Positions 16,286 to 26,457 are shown, counted from the first letter of the stretch. The stretch: 52,446 nt of DNA from Verrucomicrobiota bacterium (GCA_026397725.1 JAPLUI010000096.1:1-52446), one strand, 5' to 3'. The notes: a model not told the origin generated them from the letters alone. Numbers and translations: made by a program.

Positions 16286-19159
16286 ATGAAGACAACGCTT
16301 ATCACCCTGTCATGCGGCCTGCTAGCGGCGGCATCTATCCAAGCCGCCGAATTGTGCCAGGCACCGTTCGACGTCGTTCAGCCCAAGGTGCCGGACAAAC
16401 TTTGCCGCGTGACGCTCAACCGGCAGGAACTCGGCGGGGAGATCGACCGCCGCATCCAGAACCTGATCTACAAGAACTTCATGGTCATCGATCTGGACGG
16501 CGGGTGGCTCAACCATTTTCGCCAGCGCACGGACCGCGGTGGCGCGAGCCACGTTTACTACGGCATCGGCAAGGTGTTGGATGCCGGCAGCCTGTTCGCC
16601 GCCTATACGGACGACCCGCAAGTCGCCGCCCGCACGCAATATATCATCGACGAACTGGAGAAATCCCGCGACCCCGACGGCTACCTCGGGTTCTGGAAGG
16701 TCGAACCGGAGAACCGGCAGGACCATATCAACTGGATTCTCCACGAGCAGGAATACATCAACCTGGCATTCGTGCGGAATTACCGTTGCACGGGCGATCG
16801 CCAATCGCTGGCCGATGCGAAAATCATGGGCGACTATATCCTCAAGACGTTTCCCACGCCGCAGAACCCATGCTACGACGCGGGCGACATCTGCACGGCC
16901 GGCCTGCCGGAAGGCATGCTGGAACTCTACCGCGTGACGGGCGACAAGCGCTACCTCGACTTCGCCGCCGACGTGCCCCACGGCAACAACCGCGGCGAGG
17001 TCCAACTCGCCTCGCTGCGCACCTGGGAGCAGGATTTCAGCCGCCGCCCGTGCCATGTCTATGTCATGCTTGCTCGCTGCTACGCCCAGACCGAATTGTT
17101 CCGCCTAACAGGCGAGGAGAACCTGCTGAACATGAGCCACTTCATGCGCCAGGAGCTGCTCAAGAAGGGCGAAGGCGGCATGCTCGTCACTGGCTCGAGT
17201 TCCCAGGATGAGATGTTCGCATACAACCAGAACGGCAGCGGAGCCATCGGTGAATCGTGTGTCACCGCCTACATGTTGCGCTGGATCGACAGCCTGCTGC
17301 GGCTGGAGGGCGACATGCGCTACGGGGATTTGATGGAAAGGACCATCTACAACGCGTTGTTAGGAGCCAACTCGCCCGACGGACGCCGGATCCGCTACTT
17401 TACCCCGTTCACCGGCGAGCGCCCGTATGACGGTCACAACGACACGTTCTGCTGCTGTGGGAACTACCGCCGGGCGGTGGCCGAGTTGCCGCAGAAGGTG
17501 TATTACCGCACGCCGGATGGCGGCATCGCGCTGAACCTGTTCACCACCTCTAACAAGGAGTTCAACGTCAACGGGCAGACCGTCACAATCCGGCAGGAAA
17601 CCGCCTATCCGAACGACGGCGACGTGAAGCTGACGTTGTCCGCCCCCAAGCCGGTGGCGATCGCGTTTCAATTCCGTACGCCGCGCTGGTGCCAGAAAAT
17701 CACGCTGCGGGTGAACGACGAGGGCCCGGTGACAATCGACCCGCTGGCGCAGCAGCTCGGGAGTTATGTGTTGAACCGGACCTGGAAGGATGGCGATGTG
17801 GTGAAGCTCACGATGCCGATGGCGTGGCGCTTCCTGCGCGGCCGGGCAGCCCAGGACGGCCGGGTGGTGCTGTTACGCGGCCCGGTGGTGTATTGCGTCG
17901 GCAAGGCCCAGAACGCCGGTCTGTTCGCGAAGTGCCCCGATCCGCGCAACCTCGTCATCGACCCGGCTTCCATCGCCCAACCGACACAGGATGATTCGAT
18001 TCGTCCCGGCGGCTTGAAAACCGTCGCCAAAGCATGGCTCAATCCGGAACGCACCGGCGAACAGTCCGATGTCGTTCTAACCGAGTTTATCGACCCCAGC
18101 GGGCAGGAAATCTATTTCCGCGTGCCGAACCTAACGGACACGTCGCCGGTGCGGCTGACGGACGACGAAATCGTGTCGTGGCCTAACGAGAACGCCAACG
18201 CGCAGGTGCTGCAAGCGTGGTATGGGCCGAAGGCGACGGGCGACCTGAAGGAGATGTTCGAAATCCGCGGTGATGTCGTCGCGGACATGGCGGCAAACTA
18301 CGTCAAGCCGGGCGGCAAGACCGGCGTGAAGGCGGAATTCCCCGACGCCACGGGCGGCCGTTGGTCATTCTACAATTGCAAGAACGGCGGGCTGCTGTCC
18401 ACCGCCGCCGCCGGCGATGTGAAGCAGTTGGATTCACGGTTCAAGGCGTTCGGCTCGCCGTTAGGTTTCGCCTACGGACTGGAAAACCAGGGCGATCAAC
18501 TCGGGTTCGTGTCGGACTACGCGCCCAGCGACCGGCAGGAGGACGCCTGGCGGGTCCACTACACCGCAGACAGGTTCGACCAAGTGCTATCCGCCGCCGA
18601 GCGCAATGCGTTCCTTTACACCCACACGCTTGCTGACGCGGCATGCTATAACGTTTTCCGCTGGACGCCTTCTGCCGACGCGCAAAAGAAGGACATCACG
18701 CTGTGCGGCACGCTGTTCTCGAATCTGGGCAACGGCGTCCAACTGCGCGTCATCCGCTGGAACGACGACACCCGCTCCGAAATCCTCGGCACCTATAACA
18801 CCAAGAATGTAACCACCAAAAATCTAGCAACCGGCAAGTGCGGCACCGCCGGGTTTGTCCTGCGCTTGAAGCCCGGCGGGGTTGGCAAGCATCTCGACTT
18901 CGTCCTGCACAACGCCGGCGATTATGTCTGCGACGCAAGCGCCATGAAAATCCAGGCACTCACCAATGTGCGGCAGCCCACCCAAACCGCCGCCCAAGCC
19001 GACGTGACGGACAAGGTGCTGGCGAAATTCCGCAATCGCCTCGTCACGCCGCTCGGCCGCTACGCCGAATTGTTCGGCGCGGGAACCCCCGGCGCACAGA
19101 ACACGCTGAAAGTCCAACTCAAGGAGGCCCTGGATCTAACCGAGAAACCCACACCATGA
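16286..19159 (+). CDS. Secreted GH127-type beta-L-arabinofuranosidase, paralog 1
   Basis: A 957-residue protein from ATG 16286 (MKTTLITLSCGLLAA, cut near IQAAE). The first ~600 residues are a DUF1680/GH127 (alpha/alpha)6 enzyme predicted to remove beta-L-arabinofuranose: GGEIDRRIQNLIYKNFMV, HEQEYINLAFVRNY, GESCVTAYMLRW (Glu-Ser-Cys near 322) and DTFCCCGNYRRA (cysteines near 389). In characterised GH127 enzymes one Glu and three Cys of these two motifs bind zinc, one Cys being the nucleophile. The remaining ~350 residues are an extra C-terminal region (GLENQGDQLGFVSDYAPSD, VLHNAGDYVCDASAMKIQAL) that I do not recognise. The stop overlaps the start of the tandem paralog (ATGA at 19156-19159), indicating translational coupling. 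Confidence 0.85.
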   Translation: MKTTLITLSCGLLAAASIQAAELCQAPFDVVQPKVPDKLCRVTLNRQELGGEIDRRIQNLIYKNFMVIDLDGGWLNHFRQRTDRGGASHVYYGIGKVLDAGSLFAAYTDDPQVAARTQYIIDELEKSRDPDGYLGFWKVEPENRQDHINWILHEQEYINLAFVRNYRCTGDRQSLADAKIMGDYILKTFPTPQNPCYDAGDICTAGLPEGMLELYRVTGDKRYLDFAADVPHGNNRGEVQLASLRTWEQDFSRRPCHVYVMLARCYAQTELFRLTGEENLLNMSHFMRQELLKKGEGGMLVTGSSSQDEMFAYNQNGSGAIGESCVTAYMLRWIDSLLRLEGDMRYGDLMERTIYNALLGANSPDGRRIRYFTPFTGERPYDGHNDTFCCCGNYRRAVAELPQKVYYRTPDGGIALNLFTTSNKEFNVNGQTVTIRQETAYPNDGDVKLTLSAPKPVAIAFQFRTPRWCQKITLRVNDEGPVTIDPLAQQLGSYVLNRTWKDGDVVKLTMPMAWRFLRGRAAQDGRVVLLRGPVVYCVGKAQNAGLFAKCPDPRNLVIDPASIAQPTQDDSIRPGGLKTVAKAWLNPERTGEQSDVVLTEFIDPSGQEIYFRVPNLTDTSPVRLTDDEIVSWPNENANAQVLQAWYGPKATGDLKEMFEIRGDVVADMAANYVKPGGKTGVKAEFPDATGGRWSFYNCKNGGLLSTAAAGDVKQLDSRFKAFGSPLGFAYGLENQGDQLGFVSDYAPSDRQEDAWRVHYTADRFDQVLSAAERNAFLYTHTLADAACYNVFRWTPSADAQKKDITLCGTLFSNLGNGVQLRVIRWNDDTRSEILGTYNTKNVTTKNLATGKCGTAGFVLRLKPGGVGKHLDFVLHNAGDYVCDASAMKIQALTNVRQPTQTAAQADVTDKVLAKFRNRLVTPLGRYAELFGAGTPGAQNTLKVQLKEALDLTEKPTP

Positions 19160-22100
19160 AAACAACGCTTATCACCCTGTTATGCGGCCTGTTCACGGCG
19201 GCATCCATCCAAGCCGGCGAATCGCGCCAGGCACCGTTCGACGTCGTTCAGCCCAAGGTGCCGGACAAACTCTGCCGCGTGACGCTCAACCGGCAGGAAC
19301 TCGGCGGGGAGATCGACCGCCGCATCCAGAACCTGATCTACAAGAACTTCATGGTCATCGATCTGGACGGCGGTTGGCTCAACCATTTCCGTAACCGCAC
19401 GGCCCGGGGTGATGCCGCCAATGTGTATTACGGCATCGGCAAGGTGTTGGACGCCGGCAGTCTGTTCGCCGCCTACACGGGTGACCCGAAAGTGGCCGAG
19501 CGAACGCAGTACATCATGGATCAACTGCGGGCTTCACGGGATCCGGACGGCTACCTGGGTTTTTGGAAGGTCGAGCCGAACAACCATCAAAACGTGGTCA
19601 ACTGGATTCTGCATGAGCAGGAATACTTCAATCTGGCGCTGGTGCGGAACTATCGGACGACGGAGAATCCGCAAGCTCTGGCGGACGCGAGAGTCATGGC
19701 CGACTACATCATGAGGATGTTTCCGGCCAACGCAAATGGGGAACACATTATTCCCGCCGGAACGTCCATTGCGGGAATCACGGAAGGATTCGTCGAGTTG
19801 TATCGTGTCACCGGCGACAAGAAGTATCTGGACTTCGCCAGGAACCTGCAATACGAGCCGCACTGGTATTACCTGAAACCGTTCGACGCTTGGGAGCAGA
19901 ACATCGCGCAGGCGCGCTACCATGTCTACGTCATGCTGTCGCACATGTATCCCGACACGGAACTGTACCGGCTGATCGGCGGCGAGGACTACCTGAAGAA
20001 GAGCCTGTGGATGAAGCAGGAGCTGCTCGAGCAGGGTCGCGGCGGGTTGCTGGTCACCGGTTCAACATCTCAAGGCGAACACTTCACATACAATCAGGAC
20101 GGAACGGGCGCGGTCGAAGAATCGTGCGTGACGGCCTATCTGCTCCGCTGGATCGACAGCCTCATGCGGCTGGATAGCGATATGCGGTATGGGGACATTA
20201 TGGAACGGACGATCTACAACGCCCTGTTCGGGGCGCAGTCGCCGGACGGTCGCCGCATCTGCTACTTCACGCCGTTCACCGGGCAAAGGGATTTCCAGCA
20301 GCACGACAATTTCTGCTGCAACGGGAACTTCCGCCGGGCGGTGGCGGAGCTGCCGCAGAAGGTGTATTACCGCACGCCGGACGGCGGCATCGCGCTGAAC
20401 CTGTTCACCAACTCGAAGAAGGAGTTCGACGTCAACGGGCAGGCCGTCACGATCCGGCAGGAAACCGCCTATCCGAACGACGGCGATGTGAAACTCACCT
20501 TTGTTACGCCCAAGCCGGTGGCGTTCGCGTTTCAATTCCGCACGCCGCGCTGGTGCCAGAAAATCACGCTGCGGGTGAACGACGAGGCCCCGGTGACAAT
20601 CGACCCGCTGGCACAGAAGCTCGGGAGTTATGTGTTGAACCGGACATGGAAGGATGGCGACGCGGTGAAGCTCTCGATGCCGATGGCGTGGCGCTTCCTG
20701 CGCGGCCGGGCGGTTCAGGACGGCCGGATGGTGCTGTTACGCGGCCCGGTGGTGTATTGCGTCGGCAAGGCCCCCAACGCCGGACTCTTCGCGAAGTGCC
20801 CCGATCCGCGCAACCTCGTCATCGACCCGGCTTCCATCGCCCAACCGACACAGGATGATTCGATTCGTCCCGGCGGCTTGAAAACCGTCGCCAAAGCATG
20901 GCTCAATTCGGAACGCACCGGCGAACAGGCCGATGTCGTCCTAACCGAGTTTATCGACCCCAGCGGCCAGGAAATCTATTTCCGCGTGCCGAACCTAACG
21001 GACACGCCGCCGGTGCGGCTGACGGACGACGAAATCGTGTCGTTGCCTAACGAGAACGCCAACGCGCGGGTGCTGCAAGCGTTGTATGGGCCGAAGGCGA
21101 CGGGCGACCTGAAGGCGATGTTCGAAATCCGCGGCGATGTCGTCGCGGACATGGCGGCGGATTATGTCAATCCAAGCGGCAAGACCGGCGTGAAGGCGGA
21201 ATTCCCCGATTCCACGGGCGGTCGCTGGGCATTCTACAACTGCAAGAACGGCGGATTGCTGTCCACCGCTGCAGCCGGCGATGTGAAGCAGTTGGATTCA
21301 CGGTTCAAGGCGTTCGGCTCGCCGTTAGGTTTCGCCTACGGACTGGAAAACCAGGCCGATCAACTCGGCTTCGTGTCGGACTACGCACCCAGCGACCGGC
21401 AGGAGGACGTCTGGCGGGTCCACTACACCGCAAACATGTTCGACCAAGTGCTTGCCGCCGCCGAGCGCAATGCGTTCCTTTACACCCACACGCTTGCCGA
21501 AACGGCATGCTATAATGTTTTCCGCTGGACGCCCGCTGCCGGCGTGCAAAAGAAGGACATCACGCTGTACGGCACGCTGTTCTCTAATCTGGGCAACGGC
21601 GTCCAACTGCGCGTCATCCGCTGGAACGACGACACCCGCTCCGACATCCTTGGCACCTATAACACCAAGGATCTAACCGTCGGCAAGTGCGGCACCGCCG
21701 GGTTTGTCCTGCGCTTGAAGGCCGGCGGGGTTGGCAAGCATCTCGACTTCGTCCTGCACAACGCCGGCGACCATGTCTGCGACGCAACCGCCATGAAAAT
21801 CCAGGCCCTCACCAACGTCCGGCAGCCCGCCCCAACCGCCGCCCAAGCCGACGTGACGGACAAGGTGCTGGCGAAATTCCGCAATCGCCTCGTCACGCCG
21901 CTCGGCCGCTACGCCGAATTGTTCGGCGCGGGAACCCCCGGCGCACAGAACACGCTGAAAGTCCAACTCAAGGATGCCGCAGGACGCGGCCCTGGATCTA
22001 ACCGAGAAACCCACACCATGAACCACCACACCCTATCTATCATGAACCTCATGTCATCCGGAAACACACATGCCTGGCTAACAAGAGTGACCTTGGGATC

Positions 22101-22959
22101 ATTGTTGGGATGTATTCTCAGTGCCGGCGCCCTGGCGGCTGAGCCGGATTCCACGGTCCGCTTCGAGGGCAGGGCGGTCAATGGATCGCAGCAGCCATTT
22201 CCGGGCGTGAAGGTCGTTCTGATCGGCACTCCGCTCTCAACCATGACTGACGGCACCGGGGCTTTCACGATCGCCGGCGATGCCGGGTCCCTGGCGAAAT
22301 CGCCGCGGAGTCTTGCGCTGGAATTCACGGCTGCCGGTTGTGAGGCCCGCACCCTTGTCCCGGCGGTGACCCGGCAAAAGGATCTGGCTGTTGTGATGCA
22401 CCAGACGCCAACCGCCGGTGATCCGGTGACGGCCTCGCGATTCGTAGAGGAGGTTCCGCCCGGTGCCACGCCGGCGCCGATCGACACCAAGGCCCTTGGA
22501 CCCTGGATGGCACCGCAAACCGTCGAGATCGAATGGGGGGTTGCGGACGGCTTGCAGAATGTTCCCTTGAACGGTCGCGTCGAGGGATTCAGATGCGCCC
22601 TCGGCAAGATCGAACCGTTAGAGGAAGGCAATGGCATGTTCAGCACAACCCGGATCATGGCGGAGCTTGGGGTGGAGGGTGCCGACAAACTCATGCAGGA
22701 AATCGGGGAATATCGTCAGGACATCCGCGCGGCGGCGGACCGGTCGGCGGCGCTGACCCCTGCCGTCCGCTCCAGCGACGGCACCTATCGGCGCTTTGTT
22801 CCCGCCACGCCGTATAACCGAAGTAACATTTGTGGCACGTATGATGGTATGATGGGATTCGTCTGTCTGGCCGACAGCGACCTCGGGGTGTATGGATCGG
22901 GAGAACCGCTGGTCAAGGACGTCATCGATGTGATCGAAGGATCGTTGAAAATGAGATGA
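19156..22959 (+). CDS. GH127-type beta-L-arabinofuranosidase, paralog 2, fused in frame to the next gene
   Basis: One open frame of 1267 codons. Residues 1-954 are a second GH127 enzyme: signal peptide MKTTLITLLCGLFTAA, EESCVTAYLLRW (Glu/Cys near 322), NFCCNGNFRRA (Cys-Cys near 386) and the same unknown C-terminal region as paralog 1. The two genes are almost identical at both ends but differ strongly between about residues 55 and 380, the catalytic part. The tail differs by a short insertion (GCCGCAGGACGCG near 21974), which shifts the frame past the TGA used by paralog 1 and continues in frame into the ATG of the following gene at 22018. The result could be a real fusion, or two proteins if translation restarts at 22018. 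Confidence 0.78.
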   Translation: MKTTLITLLCGLFTAASIQAGESRQAPFDVVQPKVPDKLCRVTLNRQELGGEIDRRIQNLIYKNFMVIDLDGGWLNHFRNRTARGDAANVYYGIGKVLDAGSLFAAYTGDPKVAERTQYIMDQLRASRDPDGYLGFWKVEPNNHQNVVNWILHEQEYFNLALVRNYRTTENPQALADARVMADYIMRMFPANANGEHIIPAGTSIAGITEGFVELYRVTGDKKYLDFARNLQYEPHWYYLKPFDAWEQNIAQARYHVYVMLSHMYPDTELYRLIGGEDYLKKSLWMKQELLEQGRGGLLVTGSTSQGEHFTYNQDGTGAVEESCVTAYLLRWIDSLMRLDSDMRYGDIMERTIYNALFGAQSPDGRRICYFTPFTGQRDFQQHDNFCCNGNFRRAVAELPQKVYYRTPDGGIALNLFTNSKKEFDVNGQAVTIRQETAYPNDGDVKLTFVTPKPVAFAFQFRTPRWCQKITLRVNDEAPVTIDPLAQKLGSYVLNRTWKDGDAVKLSMPMAWRFLRGRAVQDGRMVLLRGPVVYCVGKAPNAGLFAKCPDPRNLVIDPASIAQPTQDDSIRPGGLKTVAKAWLNSERTGEQADVVLTEFIDPSGQEIYFRVPNLTDTPPVRLTDDEIVSLPNENANARVLQALYGPKATGDLKAMFEIRGDVVADMAADYVNPSGKTGVKAEFPDSTGGRWAFYNCKNGGLLSTAAAGDVKQLDSRFKAFGSPLGFAYGLENQADQLGFVSDYAPSDRQEDVWRVHYTANMFDQVLAAAERNAFLYTHTLAETACYNVFRWTPAAGVQKKDITLYGTLFSNLGNGVQLRVIRWNDDTRSDILGTYNTKDLTVGKCGTAGFVLRLKAGGVGKHLDFVLHNAGDHVCDATAMKIQALTNVRQPAPTAAQADVTDKVLAKFRNRLVTPLGRYAELFGAGTPGAQNTLKVQLKDAAGRGPGSNRETHTMNHHTLSIMNLMSSGNTHAWLTRVTLGSLLGCILSAGALAAEPDSTVRFEGRAVNGSQQPFPGVKVVLIGTPLSTMTDGTGAFTIAGDAGSLAKSPRSLALEFTAAGCEARTLVPAVTRQKDLAVVMHQTPTAGDPVTASRFVEEVPPGATPAPIDTKALGPWMAPQTVEIEWGVADGLQNVPLNGRVEGFRCALGKIEPLEEGNGMFSTTRIMAELGVEGADKLMQEIGEYRQDIRAAADRSAALTPAVRSSDGTYRRFVPATPYNRSNICGTYDGMMGFVCLADSDLGVYGSGEPLVKDVIDVIEGSLKMR
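22018..22959 (+). CDS. Exported protein with carboxypeptidase-regulatory-like domain (part of the fused frame)
   Basis: If translation restarts at ATG 22018 the product has 313 residues. It has its own signal peptide (TRVTLGSLLGCILSAGALAA), which argues that it was once separate. Then comes a carboxypeptidase-regulatory-like beta domain (VRFEGRAVNGSQQPFPGVKV, MTDGTGAFTIAGDAG) and a segment with TVEIEWGVADG and NGRVEGFRCALGKI, which resembles TVEIEWGFDQ..GGRIEIYDG in the gene at 33477. The remainder (GTYDGMMGFVCLADSDLGVYG) is not recognised. The opening ATGAACCACCACACC plus CTATCTATCATGAA is shared almost exactly with the GH2 gene at 26458. It may be an exported accessory protein of the polysaccharide cluster. 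Confidence 0.55.
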   Translation: MNHHTLSIMNLMSSGNTHAWLTRVTLGSLLGCILSAGALAAEPDSTVRFEGRAVNGSQQPFPGVKVVLIGTPLSTMTDGTGAFTIAGDAGSLAKSPRSLALEFTAAGCEARTLVPAVTRQKDLAVVMHQTPTAGDPVTASRFVEEVPPGATPAPIDTKALGPWMAPQTVEIEWGVADGLQNVPLNGRVEGFRCALGKIEPLEEGNGMFSTTRIMAELGVEGADKLMQEIGEYRQDIRAAADRSAALTPAVRSSDGTYRRFVPATPYNRSNICGTYDGMMGFVCLADSDLGVYGSGEPLVKDVIDVIEGSLKMR

Positions 22960-22978
22960 AATCCATCCAAAGGAAAAT

Positions 22979-25900
22979 ATGAAGACAAACAAGAACATGT
23001 TAGGGATGCTGGCGCTCGGAATGATGCTGCTGGCGCATACGGTGATGGCCAGCGTGGCGGGTTCCATACTCACGCTCGACGGCAACGCTTGGCTGTTAGC
23101 CACCGACCCGAAAAATGAGGGGCGCGAGCAGAAGTGGCCCGGCGTGCCGGTTCCCGGGGCGAAGCCAACGAAGGTGCCGTGGATCATCCAGGACGCGTTC
23201 CCCGGCTATCACGGCGTGGCGTGGTATTGGCGCGAGTTCGAAGCACCGGCCAATCCGCATGCGGGCGGGCGGCATCTGCTGCGGTTCTGGGCGGTGGATT
23301 ATCTGGCGGAAGTCTGGCTCAATGGCACACGCGTCGGCGGCCACGAGGGCGGCGAAACGCCGTTTGCGTTAGACGTGACCGACTCCATCCGCGCCGGCGC
23401 GAAAAACCTGCTCGCGGTGCGCGTGCTCAACCCGAGCCACGAGCGGATCGATGGCATCGTGCTCAACGAAACGCCGAAGCAGGCCCGCGTGATTCCTTAC
23501 AGCGCGGGCGCGGCATACAACCACGGCGGAATCACCGGATCGGTGGAGTTGTTAGCCACACCGGCGGTGCGCGTGGAGGATCTCTTCGCGCAAGCCGACC
23601 CGAAGACAGGCACGATCAGGATTCAGGCCAACGTGCGCAACGCGTCTAACAAAAATGCGCACGGCCGCCTGGAGTTCGCCGTCGCGCCGGCGGCCAGCGG
23701 CGAAACGCTGGGCGTGGCGGCCATCGAGCGGGAACTCGCGCCGGGCGACACGCGGGTCGAGGTCGAGGTGAAACTCGACCAGCCGCGCTGGTGGGAACTG
23801 AATGATCCGTTTCTCTATCGAGTCACCGCGCGCCTGGGCGACGATGAGCGCTCGGTGCGTTGCGGCTTCCGTGACTTCCGCTTCGAGAATGGCTGTTTCC
23901 GCCTCAATGACCGGCGCGTTTTCCTGCGCTCGACACACACCTGCAATCACTTTCCCGTCGGCCTGAAGCTGCCGCCCGATCCCGACATGGCCCGGCGAGA
24001 TTTGTTAGACCTCAAGGTGATGGGTTTCAACATGATCCGCTTCATCTGGGGCGGCGCGGAGCGCTATCAACTCGACTTGTGCGACGAGATCGGGCTGATG
24101 GTCTATGAGGAATCGTTCGCGTCGTGGCCGATGCAGGATTCGCCGCAACTGGCCGAACGCTGGGAACGCTCGATCTCCGAACTGATCCGCCGCGACCGCA
24201 ATCATCCGAGCGTGGTGATCTGGGGTCTGCTGAATGAGGTCGGGGCCACGCCGCACTTCTGGCTTGCGGCGGACTCGCTGCCGCTGGTCCGCCAGCTCGA
24301 CCCGACGCGCATGGTGTTTCTCAACAGCGGTCGCTGGGATGCGACGAGCGGGAGAGATGCGGGCGACGAAATATTCTCGAAACTCGACGTTTGGCGCAGC
24401 CCGGCCGACCGCGAACCGTGGGCTGCACGCAACCCTTCCGACCAACCGGTCCCCACGCCGTTCGACTTTACCTGGCCACCGCGGCAGGTGGCGTTGCATC
24501 CGGGACCCCAAGGCCAATACAGCGTCGTCCGCTGGACCGCGCCCACCGCAGAAAAATACTCCATTCAGGCCACGTTCGCCGGCTTGGCCAAGGCCACCAC
24601 CGACGTGCATCTCCTCCACAACGGCCAACCGCGGTTTGACGTGCAACTCAACATCGGCGGCAAGTCTAACACGGCCACACACACGGACGAATTGGCACTG
24701 GCAAAGGGCGACACGATTGATTTCGTGGTCGGTTGGGGGAACGGGGACTACGGCAGTGACAGCACGGCGCTGACGGCAACGATCAAATCCGCCACAGGCC
24801 GCGCATTCGAGCTGGCTGCGGATTATCCCCGCCAGAACAATCCCGCCGGGCCATGGTCGTGCGGCTGGTTCACGCCGGGTAACAAACCCGATCCGGCCAC
24901 ATTTACCCTTTACACGGAGTCGAAACCCAAACCGCGACCGCGTTCGGGCACCCTTGCCAATCCGGGCTCGGTCGAGTGGGAGGACGTTGTGGCCGACGAG
25001 CACCGCTACCCGCGAGTGCCGCACACGGCGGCCACGATTCAGGAGTTGCGCAAGGCGGGCGGAAGCGGGCCGCTGTTCCTGTCTGAATACGGGATCGGCA
25101 GCGCGGTGGACCTCTGGCGCGCGACCCGCCACTTCGAGCGGCTCGGCAAGACCGAGGTCGAGGACGCGCGGTTCTATCGGGACAAGCTGGACCGCTATCT
25201 AATTGATTGGAAACAGTGGAAGCTCGAGGATATCTATCCGCGGCCGGAGGATTTCTTCGCCGAAAGCCTGCGCAAGATGGCTGGCCAGCGCACGCTCGGT
25301 CTGAATGCGATTCGCGCCAACCCGAGCATCGTCGGTTACAGCCTGACCGGCATGAACGACCACGTCAGTTGCGGCGAAGGCCTAACCACGACGTTCCGCG
25401 AACTGAAGCCCGGCACGGTGGACGCGATGTTCGAGGGCCTCGCGCCGTTGCGGCTGTGCCTGTTCGCAGAGCCGGTGAATGTCTATCGGGGCGCGCGTGT
25501 CCGCTTCGAGGCGGTGCTGGCCAACGAAGACGCGCTGGCTCCCGGCGACTATCCGGTCAAACTGCTGGTGGCCGGCCCGCAAAACCAGCGCCTCTTCGAG
25601 AAAACCGTGAACGTGACGATCACCAAGGATGCGCCCTTCGCCGTGCCAATCTTCGCCGATGACGTGGTTGTGAACGGCCCGTCGGGACGCTACCGGTTCC
25701 TCGCTTCCTTCGAGCGCGGCGGCGCGGCAACGGGCGGCGAGACCGAGTTGTATCTAACAGATCGCGCCGACATGCCCGCAGTCAAGGGCGAGGTGGTGTT
25801 AGCCGGCGATGACGCCGAATTGTCGAAGTGGCTCGGCGATCACGGCATTCGTTGCCGGACTCTAACAGACTCTGGCGAGGCGTCGCAGCGCGAGGTGATT

Positions 25901-26380
25901 CTCGTTTCCAAGACGCCGCCTGCGACGCCGGCGATTGAAGAAATCTGGCGTCGAGTCGAGCGTGGAGCGACGGCGGTGTTTCTGTCGCCCAACGTTTGCC
26001 CGTTCGACAAGCTGCCGTTGACCCACCGGGGCTCGACAACGGAAATCCGCGGCTGGCTCTATCTGAAGGACGAGTGGGCGAAGCGTCATCCGATCTTCGA
26101 CGGCCTGCCCAGCGGTGGGTTGATGGATTACACATTCTACCGCGAACTCATTCCCGATACGGTGCTGATCGGTCAGGATCCGCCGGCTGAGGCGGTGGCC
26201 GGCGCGATCAACGCCTCGCGGGATTACTCGTCCGGTTTGATGTTGGCGGTTTACCGGTCGGGTAGCGGGAGGTTCATTTTGAACACCCTGCTGATTCGCG
26301 AAAACCTCGGCACCCACCCGGCAGCCGAACGCTTGCTGCGCAATCTGTTGAACTATGGGAATTCGCCACCGCGCCAATGA
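22979..26380 (+). CDS. Secreted GH2-family glycosidase, paralog A
   Basis: A 1133-residue exported enzyme 19 bp after the previous stop. Signal peptide MKTNKNMLGMLALGMMLLAH, then the GH2 sugar-binding jelly roll (YHGVAWYWREFEAP, FWAVDYLAEVWLNG), the immunoglobulin-like domain, and the TIM barrel. The acid/base lies in WGLLNEV (Glu near 419) and the nucleophile in PLFLSEYGIGS (Glu near 703). Between them an extra beta-sandwich is inserted (about 500-605; QGQYSVVRWTAP, GDTIDFVVGWGN), of the kind found in exported proteins of this phylum. The C-terminus (about 940-1133; EVILVSKTPP, HPIFDGLPSGGLMDYTF, SGRFILNTLLIRENLG) looks like a glutamine-amidotransferase-like fold. Substrate probably beta-galactoside or beta-uronide. 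Close paralog of the gene at 35161. Confidence 0.85.
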   Translation: MKTNKNMLGMLALGMMLLAHTVMASVAGSILTLDGNAWLLATDPKNEGREQKWPGVPVPGAKPTKVPWIIQDAFPGYHGVAWYWREFEAPANPHAGGRHLLRFWAVDYLAEVWLNGTRVGGHEGGETPFALDVTDSIRAGAKNLLAVRVLNPSHERIDGIVLNETPKQARVIPYSAGAAYNHGGITGSVELLATPAVRVEDLFAQADPKTGTIRIQANVRNASNKNAHGRLEFAVAPAASGETLGVAAIERELAPGDTRVEVEVKLDQPRWWELNDPFLYRVTARLGDDERSVRCGFRDFRFENGCFRLNDRRVFLRSTHTCNHFPVGLKLPPDPDMARRDLLDLKVMGFNMIRFIWGGAERYQLDLCDEIGLMVYEESFASWPMQDSPQLAERWERSISELIRRDRNHPSVVIWGLLNEVGATPHFWLAADSLPLVRQLDPTRMVFLNSGRWDATSGRDAGDEIFSKLDVWRSPADREPWAARNPSDQPVPTPFDFTWPPRQVALHPGPQGQYSVVRWTAPTAEKYSIQATFAGLAKATTDVHLLHNGQPRFDVQLNIGGKSNTATHTDELALAKGDTIDFVVGWGNGDYGSDSTALTATIKSATGRAFELAADYPRQNNPAGPWSCGWFTPGNKPDPATFTLYTESKPKPRPRSGTLANPGSVEWEDVVADEHRYPRVPHTAATIQELRKAGGSGPLFLSEYGIGSAVDLWRATRHFERLGKTEVEDARFYRDKLDRYLIDWKQWKLEDIYPRPEDFFAESLRKMAGQRTLGLNAIRANPSIVGYSLTGMNDHVSCGEGLTTTFRELKPGTVDAMFEGLAPLRLCLFAEPVNVYRGARVRFEAVLANEDALAPGDYPVKLLVAGPQNQRLFEKTVNVTITKDAPFAVPIFADDVVVNGPSGRYRFLASFERGGAATGGETELYLTDRADMPAVKGEVVLAGDDAELSKWLGDHGIRCRTLTDSGEASQREVILVSKTPPATPAIEEIWRRVERGATAVFLSPNVCPFDKLPLTHRGSTTEIRGWLYLKDEWAKRHPIFDGLPSGGLMDYTFYRELIPDTVLIGQDPPAEAVAGAINASRDYSSGLMLAVYRSGSGRFILNTLLIRENLGTHPAAERLLRNLLNYGNSPPRQ

Positions 26381-26457
26381 GCCGCGCGGATAACGCATAA
26401 CTGTCCGCAACTCAACCTCACACCCTTCGTCCCTGTCCGTTCACCTCCCGACCCACC

